NCBI RefSeq assembly: GCF_023516615.1
Contig: NZ_JAMGBF010000005.1
Span: 118,786 to 182,785 of the forward strand
Direction: 5' to 3'
DNA: 64,000 bases
DNA from: Streptomyces panaciradicis
GTDB lineage: Bacteria; Actinomycetota; Actinomycetes; Streptomycetales; Streptomycetaceae
Part shown: positions 39,307-47,407 of the stretch, piece after piece
Position numbering within the stretch: position 1 is the stretch's first letter
Layout: every line of letters starts with the position of its first letter
Notes under the pieces: generated by a model
What the model was told of the DNA's origin: nothing
What the model saw: the letters and a program-made list of their open reading frames with translations, nothing else
Databases searched by the model: none
Position numbers and translations under genes: made by a program

Positions 39307-39328
39307 CGGCCCGACCCCCCGCGGGCCG
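39307..39328 (-). terminator. Possible terminator after the PfkB kinase gene
   Basis: A 7-bp stem, CGGCCCG (39307-39313) and CGGGCCG (39322-39328), lies 18 bp past the stop of the minus-strand kinase gene. Confidence 0.45.
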
Positions 39329-39346
39329 GGTGCGGTGCGGCGGGGC

Positions 39347-40492
39347 CTACGCCTGCCGGAAGCCGATGGTGGGGACCGCGCGGCGCAGGGGCCAGGGGCG
39401 TGCGGCCTCCTCCGGGATCAGGTGCTCCAGGAAGGCGTACCGGCGCAGGGCGGCGGGGTCCTGGCCCTCCACCGACTGCACCCTGCGCCACCAGGCCGCG
39501 ATCTCCGACCAGCCCGGCGCCGACAGCGACCCGCCGAACTCCTGCACCGACAGGGCGGCGGTGAGCCCCGCGAACGCCAGCCGGTCGGCGAGCGGCCAGC
39601 CCGCGAGGGTGCCGGTGACGAAGCCGGCGACGAACACGTCCCCCGCGCCGGTGGGGTCCATGGCCTCCACGTCGATGGCGGGCACCTCGGCGCTCTCGCC
39701 GGTGCGCCGGTCCACGGCGTAGGCGCCCTCCGCGCCGAGGGTGACGACGGCGAGCGGCACGTGTTCGGTCAGGGCGTGGGCGGCGGCCCGGGGGCAGCCG
39801 GCCCCCGTGTACCGCATCGCCTCCTCGGCGTTCGGCAGGAAGGCCTCGCAGTGCTCCAGGTCGGCCAGTCCCGCCAGGTCCCAGGCGCCGGTGTCGTCCC
39901 AGCCGACGTCGCCGAAGACCCGGGTGCCGTGGGCGGCGGCCCGGGCGATCCAGGGCTCGCGCCGGCCCGGCGTGAGGGAGGCGACGGCGGCCCGCGCGCG
40001 GGGCGGGCAGTCGGGGGCGGCCGCCCGGCGGAGGGCCGCCTCGGGGGGCGGCTCGTGGCCGTGGGAGACCATGGTGCGCTCGCCCTCGTACGCCATGGAG
40101 ACGGTGACCGGGGAGTGCCAGCCGGGGACGGTGCGGGAGGGCGAGAGGTCGATGCCCTCACCCTGCTCCAGGGCGTCCCAGCAGTACTCGCCGTAGTGGT
40201 CGTCGCCGAAGGCGGCCGCGAGGGACGTCCTCAGCCCGAGGCGGGCGAGCGCGGTGGCCATGTTGGCGACGCCGCCGGGGCTCGACCCCATGCCGCGCGC
40301 CCAGGACTCGGTCCCGCGCACCGGGGCGGAGTCGAGCCCGGTGAAGATGATGTCCAGGAAGACGGTACCGGTGAGGTACACGTCCCAGGGCGGGTCGTCC
40401 GGCGCGCGCAGGGCGGCCAGGGGGTCGACCCGGGCCTGGCACTGCGGTCCCTCGGTGATGGGCGACGGTCCCTTTCCGTTGGGCGCGATCAC
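39347..40492 (-). CDS. PfkB-family carbohydrate kinase
   Basis: A 381-residue ribokinase-like sugar kinase. The first PfkB motif is GGVANMATALARLG and the second, with the catalytic Asp and anion hole, is DPTGAGDVFVAGF (D-P-T-G-A-G-D). The GTG at 40492 is chosen for its ribosome binding site (GGGGAG, 5 bases away); the frame is open to 40537. It follows the glucarate genes on the same strand after 102 bp. The sugar substrate is unknown, and it is not a required step of glucarate breakdown. Confidence 0.9.
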   Translation of the reverse strand: MIAPNGKGPSPITEGPQCQARVDPLAALRAPDDPPWDVYLTGTVFLDIIFTGLDSAPVRGTESWARGMGSSPGGVANMATALARLGLRTSLAAAFGDDHYGEYCWDALEQGEGIDLSPSRTVPGWHSPVTVSMAYEGERTMVSHGHEPPPEAALRRAAAPDCPPRARAAVASLTPGRREPWIARAAAHGTRVFGDVGWDDTGAWDLAGLADLEHCEAFLPNAEEAMRYTGAGCPRAAAHALTEHVPLAVVTLGAEGAYAVDRRTGESAEVPAIDVEAMDPTGAGDVFVAGFVTGTLAGWPLADRLAFAGLTAALSVQEFGGSLSAPGWSEIAAWWRRVQSVEGQDPAALRRYAFLEHLIPEEAARPWPLRRAVPTIGFRQA

Positions 40493-40594
40493 GGGCACTC
40501 CCCTGGCGTGGTGCGGTTCAGGCCAAGTGTGCACCACATCACCGGCGGTCGGCCGCCGCTTGGGCCCCGCCCGTCCCGTCCCGCCGGGGCGCGG

Positions 40595-41884
40595 CTACCA
40601 GCGCGGTACGGCCGGTGTCCGCCACTCGGGGTCGGCGACCCGCATGGCCGCCGCGTCGTCGCGGTCCCGCAGCGAACCGTCGTCGTCCAGCCACCGCCGG
40701 TGCAGGAACCGCAGCTTGTCGGGGTCGACCCGGACGCCGAGACCGGGTGCGTCGGAGACCTTCACCGCGCCCGCGTCGAAGGTCAGCCGCTCGGTGAGCA
40801 CGTCCTCCGACTGCCAGGGGTAGTGGGAGTCGCAGGCGTGGTGGAGGTTCGGGACGGTCGCGGCCACGTGGGTCATCGCGGCCAGGCTGATGCCGAGGTG
40901 GGTGTTGGAGTGCATGGAGACGCCGACGCCGAACGTGCGGCAGATCGCGGCCAGTTGCTGGGTGTTGCGCAGTCCGCCCCAGTAGTGGTGGTCGGAGAGG
41001 ACGACCTGGACGGCGTCCTTGGTGAACGCCTCCCTGATCTCGGCGAACGTCGTCACGCACATGTTGGTGGCGAGCGGCACGTCGGTGCCGGCGGCGACCT
41101 CGGCCATGGCGGGGGTGCCGAGCGCGGGGTCCTCCAGGTACTCCAGGACGTCGCCCAGTTCCTTCGCCACCTTCAGTGAAGTGGCGACCGACCAGGCGCC
41201 GTTGGGGTCCAGGCGCAGGGGGTGGCCGGGGAAGGCGGCGGCCAGCGCCCGGACGGCGGCGATCTCCTCCTCCGGCGGGAACACCCCGCCCTTGAGCTTG
41301 AACGAGGTGAACCCGTACCGCTCCGTGAACCGCCGTGCCTGCTCCACGATCCCGGCCGGGTCGAGGGCGGCTCCCCAGTCGTCCTGCTCGCAGGGCACGC
41401 CCTCGGGATGGCCGGCCCACTTGTAGAACAGGTAGGCGCTGTACTCGACGGTGTCGCGCACCTTGCCGCCGAGCAGGGCGTGCACGGGCAGCCCGAGCGC
41501 CTTGCCGAGGGCGTCCAGGCAGGCGACCTCGAAGCCGGAGACGACGGACAGCCGCAGCTTGTCGGCGGTCTGCACCCCGCGCAGCCCGCCGACGTCGACC
41601 TGCCCGGAGGTCCGGGCCTCGTCCACGGCGACCTCGTCGGCGACGGTGAACAGGCCGTTCAGATCGCTGACCGGCCGCCCCACGAGCCTTTGCGCGAAGG
41701 GCCGGGCCAGCTCCAGGTACTTGGTGTCGCCGTAGGTCTCGCCGACTCCCGTGACCCCGTCGGCGGTGACGACCTCCACGATCAGCCGCGGGGTGTACGG
41801 CTGGTGCACGCCCTGTGTGTTCAGCAGCGGCGGATCGGCGACCAGGATCGGGGTCAGCCGTACGTCGGTGATCGTGAGGTTCAC
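40595..41884 (-). CDS. Glucarate dehydratase
   Basis: A 429-residue enolase-superfamily enzyme that dehydrates D-glucarate to 5-keto-4-deoxy-D-glucarate. The active-site base pair K-x-K is in SFKLKGG, metal ligands lie at LRLDPNGAW and in the following strand (LEDPALG), and the His-Asp part includes SMHSNTHLGIS. N-terminal TYGDTKYLE matches the glucarate dehydratase capping domain. The GTG overlaps the upstream dehydratase stop (GTGA, 41881-41884), so the two enzymes of the pathway are coupled. Confidence 0.93.
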   Translation of the reverse strand: MNLTITDVRLTPILVADPPLLNTQGVHQPYTPRLIVEVVTADGVTGVGETYGDTKYLELARPFAQRLVGRPVSDLNGLFTVADEVAVDEARTSGQVDVGGLRGVQTADKLRLSVVSGFEVACLDALGKALGLPVHALLGGKVRDTVEYSAYLFYKWAGHPEGVPCEQDDWGAALDPAGIVEQARRFTERYGFTSFKLKGGVFPPEEEIAAVRALAAAFPGHPLRLDPNGAWSVATSLKVAKELGDVLEYLEDPALGTPAMAEVAAGTDVPLATNMCVTTFAEIREAFTKDAVQVVLSDHHYWGGLRNTQQLAAICRTFGVGVSMHSNTHLGISLAAMTHVAATVPNLHHACDSHYPWQSEDVLTERLTFDAGAVKVSDAPGLGVRVDPDKLRFLHRRWLDDDGSLRDRDDAAAMRVADPEWRTPAVPRW

Positions 41885-42822
41885 AGGGTCGCTCCTACGA
41901 GGTCGAGTCCGGAGGCGAGCAGGGTCTCCAGGTCGGCGAGATCGGCGGGTGAGGGGTCGGTGAGCGGGGCGCGGACGGGGCCGACGGGGCGGCCGCGGAG
42001 CCGGGCGGCGGCCTTGACCAGGGACACGGCGTATCCCGGCACGCGGTCGCGGAGTTCGACGAACGGGACGTAGAAGTCCCGCAGCAGCCGCTCCACGCCC
42101 TTGTCGTCGCCCGCGCGCAGGGCGCCGAAGAAGGCGTTCGCGATCTCGGGGGCGAAGGCGTGGACGGCGGAGGAGTAGGCGGGGACGCCGACGGTGGCGT
42201 AGGCGCGGGCCTGGATCTCGGCGGTGGCGGCGCCGTTGAAGAACAGGAAGCCCTCGGGGGCGGCCAGGGTGAGGCGCTGGAGGCGGTCGAGGTCGCTGTG
42301 TCCGTCCTTGAGGCCGATGACGTTCGGGATGTCCGCGATCCGCCGCAGTGCGGCCGGTGTGTAGGCGACCTGGCCGCGCTGGTAGGCGACGAGCGGGAGC
42401 CGGGTGCGGGCGGCGAGCCGCTCCAGCTGGGCGACGAGGCCGTCCTGCGGGGCGGCGACGAGGTAGTGCGGGAGCACCAGCAGCGCGTCGGCGCCGGCCT
42501 CCTCGGCGACGCGGGCGAACCGGGCGGCCTGCGCCCAGCCGTAGCCGACCCCGGCGACGACGGGGACCCTCCCGCCAGCCTCCTCGACGGCGGCGGTCAC
42601 GACCTGCCGGTACTCCTCCTCGTCCAGCGAGAAGAACTCGCCGGTGCCGCAGGCGGGGAACACGGCGCCGGGCGCGGTGGCGAGCTGGGCCGCGACATGG
42701 GCGCGGAAGCCGTCCAGGTCGAGGGAGCCGTCGTCGTGGAAGGAGGTGAGGGGGAAGGAGAGCACCCCGCTCTCCATGCCGTGCCGCAGCCTTCGCGCAG
42801 TCGTTTCCGTCTCGCCCGTCAC
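41881..42822 (-). CDS. 5-dehydro-4-deoxyglucarate dehydratase
   Basis: A 313-residue DHDPS-family enzyme that turns 5-keto-4-deoxyglucarate into 2-oxoglutarate semialdehyde, CO2 and water. The Schiff-base Lys is in VIGLKDGHSD, and LSFPLTSFHDDGSLD and GTGEFFSLDEEEY are typical of this subgroup. GTG at 42822 is chosen because GGGGAG precedes it by 6 bases; two ATGs upstream lack such a site. It heads the glucarate unit and is divergent from an IclR regulator. The last enzyme, the semialdehyde dehydrogenase, is not in this window. Confidence 0.92.
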   Translation of the reverse strand: MTGETETTARRLRHGMESGVLSFPLTSFHDDGSLDLDGFRAHVAAQLATAPGAVFPACGTGEFFSLDEEEYRQVVTAAVEEAGGRVPVVAGVGYGWAQAARFARVAEEAGADALLVLPHYLVAAPQDGLVAQLERLAARTRLPLVAYQRGQVAYTPAALRRIADIPNVIGLKDGHSDLDRLQRLTLAAPEGFLFFNGAATAEIQARAYATVGVPAYSSAVHAFAPEIANAFFGALRAGDDKGVERLLRDFYVPFVELRDRVPGYAVSLVKAAARLRGRPVGPVRAPLTDPSPADLADLETLLASGLDLVGATL

Positions 42823-42840
42823 GTCGTCTCCCCATGTAGA

Positions 42841-42861
42841 TGTCATCCACGTATGAAGACA
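42841..42861. promoter_or_regulatory. Possible IclR operator in the glucarate divergent region
   Basis: An imperfect 21-bp palindrome bounded by TGTC (42841-42844) and GACA (42858-42861), matching at 6 of 10 positions in each arm, lies 19 bp upstream of the dehydratase GTG. Size and place suit an IclR-type site. Confidence 0.35.
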
Positions 42862-42922
42862 GAGACTAGATAGGTGAACCACGTCCGTCAACGGGCACGT
42901 ACCGGCGGACTACCATCGCCCC

Positions 42923-43708
42923 ATGTCGGAGACAGGCGGTGGCGTACGCGAGGTGAAGTCCGCGGCGCGGACGGTCGAGCTGCTGGAACTGCTCGCCGCG
43001 CGCGGCGACCGGCCGGCCCGGCTGCAGGAGCTGGCCGAGGCCCTCCAGGTGCCGCGCAGCTCGATGTACGCCCTGCTCCAGACGCTGATCGGCCGCGGCT
43101 GGGTGCGCACGGACGTCACCGGCTCCCTCTACGGCATCGGCATCCACGCCCTGCTGACCGGCACCAGCTATCTGGACTCCGACCCCCGCGTGCGGGCCGT
43201 ACGGCCGTACCTGGACGAGGCGTCGGAGGCGCTGGGCGAGACGATCCACCTGGGGCGCCTGGACGGCCGGGACGTCGCCTATCTGGCCACCCGTGAGTCG
43301 CACGAGTACCTGCGCACGATCAGCAGGGTCGGCCGCCGCCTCCCGGCGCACGTGGGCGCCCTGGGCAAGGCGCTGCTGGCCGAGCGCCCCGACGAGGACC
43401 TGCCCGAAGGCCCCTATGAGGCCCTCACAGCCAACACCCTCACCACCCGGCCGGCGCTCGCCGCCGATCTCGCCGAGGTGCGCGCCCGCGGCTACGCGAT
43501 CGACCGCGAGGAGGGCGTCCTCGGCATCGTCGGCTTCGGCTTCGCGCTGCGCTACGACACACCGGCACAGGACGCGGTCAGCTGCTCGGTGCCGGTAGCC
43601 CGGCTGACACCCGGGCACGAGGAGCGGATCGTGGCGGTGATGCGGGAGATCAGGGCCAAGATCGAGGCGACCGCACCGGGCGCGGGTGGCTCGGCGCACT
43701 GGCGCTGA
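42923..43708 (+). CDS. IclR-family transcriptional regulator
   Basis: A 261-residue regulator: winged helix-turn-helix at residues 10-70 (SAARTVELLELLAARGDRPARLQELAEALQVPRSSMYALLQTL) and the IclR GAF-like effector domain after residue 80 (GETIHLGRLDGRDVAYL, PAHVGALGKALLAERP, GYAIDREEGVLGIVGFG). It is divergent from the glucarate genes and probably represses them until glucarate or a product binds. Confidence 0.94.
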   Translation: MSETGGGVREVKSAARTVELLELLAARGDRPARLQELAEALQVPRSSMYALLQTLIGRGWVRTDVTGSLYGIGIHALLTGTSYLDSDPRVRAVRPYLDEASEALGETIHLGRLDGRDVAYLATRESHEYLRTISRVGRRLPAHVGALGKALLAERPDEDLPEGPYEALTANTLTTRPALAADLAEVRARGYAIDREEGVLGIVGFGFALRYDTPAQDAVSCSVPVARLTPGHEERIVAVMREIRAKIEATAPGAGGSAHWR

Positions 43709-43895
43709 GGCGCCGAGCGAGGCCCGCTCCTACCCGAACCCTCCCACCCCAAACACAACGTGCGCCACATCACACCCCCGCCCCTTCTTCCGTAACCGCG
43801 TGCTTGATACAACTTGCTCGCGCGTTCCTGTCCGTCGACGGCCTGCGCCCCACCCCCTTCTCGCACCGCTCCTTTCGCATGCCCTGGGAACGCCC

Positions 43896-45083
43896 GTGTT
43901 CGCCCCCCGCACCATCGCCTGGCCCCTCGTCGCCCTTTTCACGGCCGGGTACCTCGCTCCCTACCTGCTGCCCACCACCGTGGGCCGGCTGGACTCGGGA
44001 CTGCCGCTGACCACCACGCAGGCGGGCGCGCTCGGCAGCGCGCTGCTGCTGAGCTCCGCCTCCGCCGGATTCGTCCTCGCCTCGCGGGTGGAGCGGATCG
44101 GCGCCCGCACCCTGGCCCGTATCGGCCTGACCCTGGCCGTCCTCGGCTACGGCACCGCCGCGCTGACCGGCAGCGTCCCGGCGGTCGTCGTCGGCGCCCT
44201 GATCGGCGGCCTCGGCTCCGGCACGGCCACGACGGTCGCCGCGACCGGAATCGCCGCACAGCCCGACCCGCACCGCACGACCACCCTCGGCCTGCTCGGC
44301 GTCTCCGCCCTCGCGGGCGCCGTCTATCTGACGGTCCCCCACCTCGGCCCGGGCCACGGGCAGCCGCTGGCCGCGATCGCCCTCACCGCCCTGGCCGTCT
44401 GGCCGCTCACCGGCCGCCTCCCGGTCCGTACGGCGGCCGCGCACAGCCCCCTGGACGGCGGCCGCCTCCCCCACCGCCGCCCCGGCGCGGTCCTCGCCGC
44501 CACCATGCTCTGCTGGTCCCTCGCCCAGAACGCCCTGTGGGGTGTCAGCGGCCGGATCGGCCTGGCCCAGGCCCACTTGACGGAGGCCGCCGTCGGCGCG
44601 GTCTTCGCGGTGGCGCTCGGCGCCGGGCTGCTGGGCGTGACGGTCGCGGGCGCGATCGGACCCCGGTTCGGACGGGCGCTGCCGGTCGGCGGCGGCACGG
44701 CCGTCATCGCGGGCTGCGTCGTGCTGAGCGCGTCCGCCGCCGACCTGACGTCCTTCGCGGCCGGCGAGATCGCCTGGAACCTGCTCTACCCGGTCGTCCT
44801 GTCGTACGTCATCGGCCTCGCCGCGTCCCTGGACCCACGGGGGCGCTGGGCGGTGCTGGTGGGGTCGGCGTCCTCGCTGGGGACGGCGGCGGGGCCGCTG
44901 ACGGGGAGCGTGCTGGCGACTCGTGCGGGGTTCCCGATGATGGGGGCGGTGCTGGCGTGCGGGCTCCTGGTGATCGCCGTGCCCATGACGCTGGTCGCGC
45001 TGGGCGCCGGACGACGCTCGCTGCCGGTCGTGGAGATCCCCGTGGAGACCACGCTCGCCTACGACACCACGGCCGCCGCCTAG
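43896..45083 (+). CDS. MFS transporter
   Basis: A 395-residue major facilitator protein with 11 or 12 helices, first helix at residues 8-27 (WPLVALFTAGYLAPYLLP). The GTG at 43896 has GGGAA 6 bases upstream; the frame is open much further up, but the added residues are not membrane-like. The loop 2-3 motif is weak (ASRVERIGARTLAR). No partner gene points to a substrate. The 187 bp before it (43709-43895) contain no gene that can be supported. Its end overlaps the adenine deaminase gene by 4 bp. Confidence 0.85.
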   Translation: MFAPRTIAWPLVALFTAGYLAPYLLPTTVGRLDSGLPLTTTQAGALGSALLLSSASAGFVLASRVERIGARTLARIGLTLAVLGYGTAALTGSVPAVVVGALIGGLGSGTATTVAATGIAAQPDPHRTTTLGLLGVSALAGAVYLTVPHLGPGHGQPLAAIALTALAVWPLTGRLPVRTAAAHSPLDGGRLPHRRPGAVLAATMLCWSLAQNALWGVSGRIGLAQAHLTEAAVGAVFAVALGAGLLGVTVAGAIGPRFGRALPVGGGTAVIAGCVVLSASAADLTSFAAGEIAWNLLYPVVLSYVIGLAASLDPRGRWAVLVGSASSLGTAAGPLTGSVLATRAGFPMMGAVLACGLLVIAVPMTLVALGAGRRSLPVVEIPVETTLAYDTTAAA

Positions 45084-46069
45084 AACGCGTACGCCTCCAC
45101 CTCGGCGAGGTACCGGGCCCGGCGCTCCTCGTCGTCCTCCAGGAAGGAGGCGAGGAAGGAGTTGCGGGCCAGCTCGCGCAGCCGGTCCTCCGACAGCCCG
45201 AGCGTCTGCCGCACGGCGTCGAAGTTGTCGCCCGCGTAGCCGCCGAAGTAGGCCGGGTCGTCGGAGTTGACCGTGCACATCAGTCCCGCGTCCAGCATGG
45301 CCGGAAGCGGGTGGTCGGCCAGGGTGTCGACCGTGCGCAGGCGGACGTTCGACAGGGGGCACAGGGTCAGCGGGACGCGGTCGCGGACCAGCCGGGCCAC
45401 CAGCGCGGGGTCCTCCATGCAGCGCAGCCCGTGGTCGACCCGCTCGACGCCGAGGACGTCCAGCGCCTCGGTGACGTACTCCGGCGGCCCCTCCTCGCCC
45501 GCGTGCGCGACGCGCCGCAGTCCGAGGGCGGCGGCGGCCTCGTACACCTCGCGGAACTTCACCGGCGGGTGGCCGACCTCGGCCGAGTCCAGACCGACGC
45601 CGGTGATCCGGTCCAGGTACGGCTCGGCGGCCCGCAGGGTCTCCAGCGCCGACTCCGCGGACTCGTCACGCAGGAAGCACAGGATGAGCCGGGTGGAGAT
45701 GCCGTGCCTCGCCTCGCTGCTCCCCAGCGCCCGCCACAGCCCCTCCACCACCGTGCCCATGTCCACGCCCCGCGCCAGATGGGCCTGCGGGTCGAAGAAG
45801 ATCTCCGCGTGCCGCACGCCCTGCGCGGCGGCCCGGGCGAGGTAGGCGTCCGCCAGGTCCGCGAAGTCCTGCTCGGTGCGCAGGACGGCCATGAGCTCGT
45901 AGTACAGGTTCAGAAAGGACTGCAGGTCCTGGAAGTCGTAGGCCTTGCGCAGGGCGTCCGTGTCGGCGTACGGCAGCTCGACGCCGTTGCGGGCGGCCAG
46001 CTCGAAGGCGAGCTCCGGCTCCAGGGTGCCTTCGATGTGGAGGTGCAGTTCAGCTTTGGGGAGGGGCAT
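45080..46069 (-). CDS. Adenine deaminase (adenosine deaminase superfamily)
   Basis: A 329-residue zinc hydrolase. Metal and catalytic residues: H-x-H in KAELHLHIEGT, H and E in VAHAGEEG, H in RVDHGLR, and D-D in VNSDDPAYFG. The line GVGLDSAEVGHPPVKF and GEEGPPEY match the short Pseudomonas-type adenine deaminases better than true adenosine deaminases, so adenine to hypoxanthine is the more likely reaction. No ribosome binding site precedes the ATG, but TACGAT stands 6 bases before it, so an internal promoter may give a leaderless message. It lies 20 bp after the RNase Z gene. Confidence 0.88.
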   Translation of the reverse strand: MPLPKAELHLHIEGTLEPELAFELAARNGVELPYADTDALRKAYDFQDLQSFLNLYYELMAVLRTEQDFADLADAYLARAAAQGVRHAEIFFDPQAHLARGVDMGTVVEGLWRALGSSEARHGISTRLILCFLRDESAESALETLRAAEPYLDRITGVGLDSAEVGHPPVKFREVYEAAAALGLRRVAHAGEEGPPEYVTEALDVLGVERVDHGLRCMEDPALVARLVRDRVPLTLCPLSNVRLRTVDTLADHPLPAMLDAGLMCTVNSDDPAYFGGYAGDNFDAVRQTLGLSEDRLRELARNSFLASFLEDDEERRARYLAEVEAYAF

Positions 46070-46089
46070 CGCAGTATCGTACGGGTGTT

Positions 46090-46995
46090 TTACCGACGTT
46101 TCGGAACCGGTACCCGCAGGAGATCGTGCGCGACGGTCAGCTCTCCCTCGAAGCCGGCCGCCCTCGCCTGCCGCTCGAACTCCTCGGGGTCGGTGTAGCG
46201 CTGGCTGAAGTGCGTCAGCACCAGGTGCCGCACACCCGCGTCCCGGGCCACGGCCGCCGCCTGGCCCGCGGTCAGGTGGCCGTGCTCGACCGCGAGGTCG
46301 GTGTCCTCGTCGAGGAAGGTCGACTCGATGACGAGGAGGTCGCAGCCGTCGGCCAGCGCGTGCACGCCCTCGCACAGGCGGGTGTCCATGACGAACGCGA
46401 ACCGCTGACCGCGGCGGACCTCGCTGACGTCGTCGAGCGAGACGCCGCCCAGCGAACCCTCGCGCTGCAGGCGGCCCACGTCGGGGCCCTTGATGCCGTG
46501 CGCGGCGAGCCGGTCGGGCAGCATCCGGCGGCCGTCGGGCTCGGTGAGGCGGTAGCCGTAGGACTCCACGGGGTGGGAGAGCCGGTGGGCGTCGAGGGTG
46601 TACGACGGGGTGGCGGCCAGGGGGCCGTCCCGGTCCACCGGCGCCTCCGTGACGCCGACGGTCTCGCGGTACGCCGTCGCGTACCGCAGCCGGTCGAAGA
46701 AGCGCTGCCCGGACTTCGGGTAGTGGGCGGTGATCTCGTGCGGGACCTTGTCGAGGTTGATCCGCTGGATCACGCCGGCCAGGCCGAGGGAGTGGTCGCC
46801 GTGGAAGTGGGTGACGCAGATGCGGTTCAGGTCGTGCGCGGCGACCCCGGCACGCAGCATCTGGCGCTGGGTGCCCTCGCCGGGATCGAAGAGGATGCCC
46901 TCGCCGTCCCAGCGGAGCAGATAGCCGTTGTGGTTGCGGTGCCGGGTCGGGACCTGGCTGGCCGTGCCGAGGACCACCAATTCGCGTACGGACAC
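46090..46995 (-). CDS. rnz: Ribonuclease Z
   Basis: A 301-residue metallo-beta-lactamase-fold tRNA 3'-processing endonuclease. The zinc motif is [10 protein letters not shown], with further ligands in [28 protein letters not shown] and LTHFSQRY, and the [14 protein letters not shown] start is typical. GTG start at 46995. It lies 10 bp after the HIT gene on the same strand. Confidence 0.95.
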   Translation of the reverse strand: MSVRELVVLGTASQVPTRHRNHNGYLLRWDGEGILFDPGEGTQRQMLRAGVAAHDLNRICVTHFHGDHSLGLAGVIQRINLDKVPHEITAHYPKSGQRFFDRLRYATAYRETVGVTEAPVDRDGPLAATPSYTLDAHRLSHPVESYGYRLTEPDGRRMLPDRLAAHGIKGPDVGRLQREGSLGGVSLDDVSEVRRGQRFAFVMDTRLCEGVHALADGCDLLVIESTFLDEDTDLAVEHGHLTAGQAAAVARDAGVRHLVLTHFSQRYTDPEEFERQARAAGFEGELTVAHDLLRVPVPKRR

Positions 46996-47005
46996 GATGC
47001 GTCGG

Positions 47006-47359
47006 CTAGCCGGGGGGCCACTGCAGGCCGCGGCCGCCGAGGACGTGGGCGTGCGCGTGGAAGACGGTCTGGCCGGCGCCGGGGCCGGTGTTGAAGACGA
47101 CGCGGTAGCTGTCGAGCTTCTCCTCGTCGGCGACCTCCTTCGTCTCGTGCAGGACGTCGGCGGCGAGTTCCGGTGCGGCGGCGGCCAGTTCGGCCGCGTT
47201 CGGGTAGTGGGCCCTGGGGATCACCAGGACGTGGGTGGGCGCCTGGGGGTTGATGTCCCGGAAGGCGACGGTCGTGTCCGTCTCGCGCACGATCGTCGCG
47301 GGGACGTGCCCTGCGATGATCTTGCAGAACAGGCAGTCGTCCTGCGGTTCCCCGGCCAT
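47006..47359 (-). CDS. HIT-family nucleotide-binding protein
   Basis: A 117-residue histidine-triad hydrolase (HINT type). The triad is HAHAHVLGG. The N-terminus carries a C-x-x-C ([11 protein letters not shown]) that may bind zinc, as in many bacterial HIT proteins. It probably hydrolyses adenosine 5'-phosphoramidates. It is in a same-strand run with tricorn upstream and rnz downstream. Confidence 0.95.
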   Translation of the reverse strand: MAGEPQDDCLFCKIIAGHVPATIVRETDTTVAFRDINPQAPTHVLVIPRAHYPNAAELAAAAPELAADVLHETKEVADEEKLDSYRVVFNTGPGAGQTVFHAHAHVLGGRGLQWPPG

Positions 47360-47407
47360 ATCGGTTCCTCCAGGCGGTTGATCGTCTAGGTGGGCATCGT
47401 ATCGCCG

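Noticed and set aside
43709..43895. Extension of the MFS reading frame upstream to 43686.
   Set aside because: The added 70 residues are polar and Pro/Arg-rich, overlap the IclR end, and lack a ribosome binding site; GTG 43896 has one.
45080..46069. Adenosine deaminase of the purine salvage type.
   Set aside because: The GVGLDSAEVGHPPVKF and GEEGPPEY segments fit the adenine deaminase subgroup better; the general superfamily call is kept in the entry.
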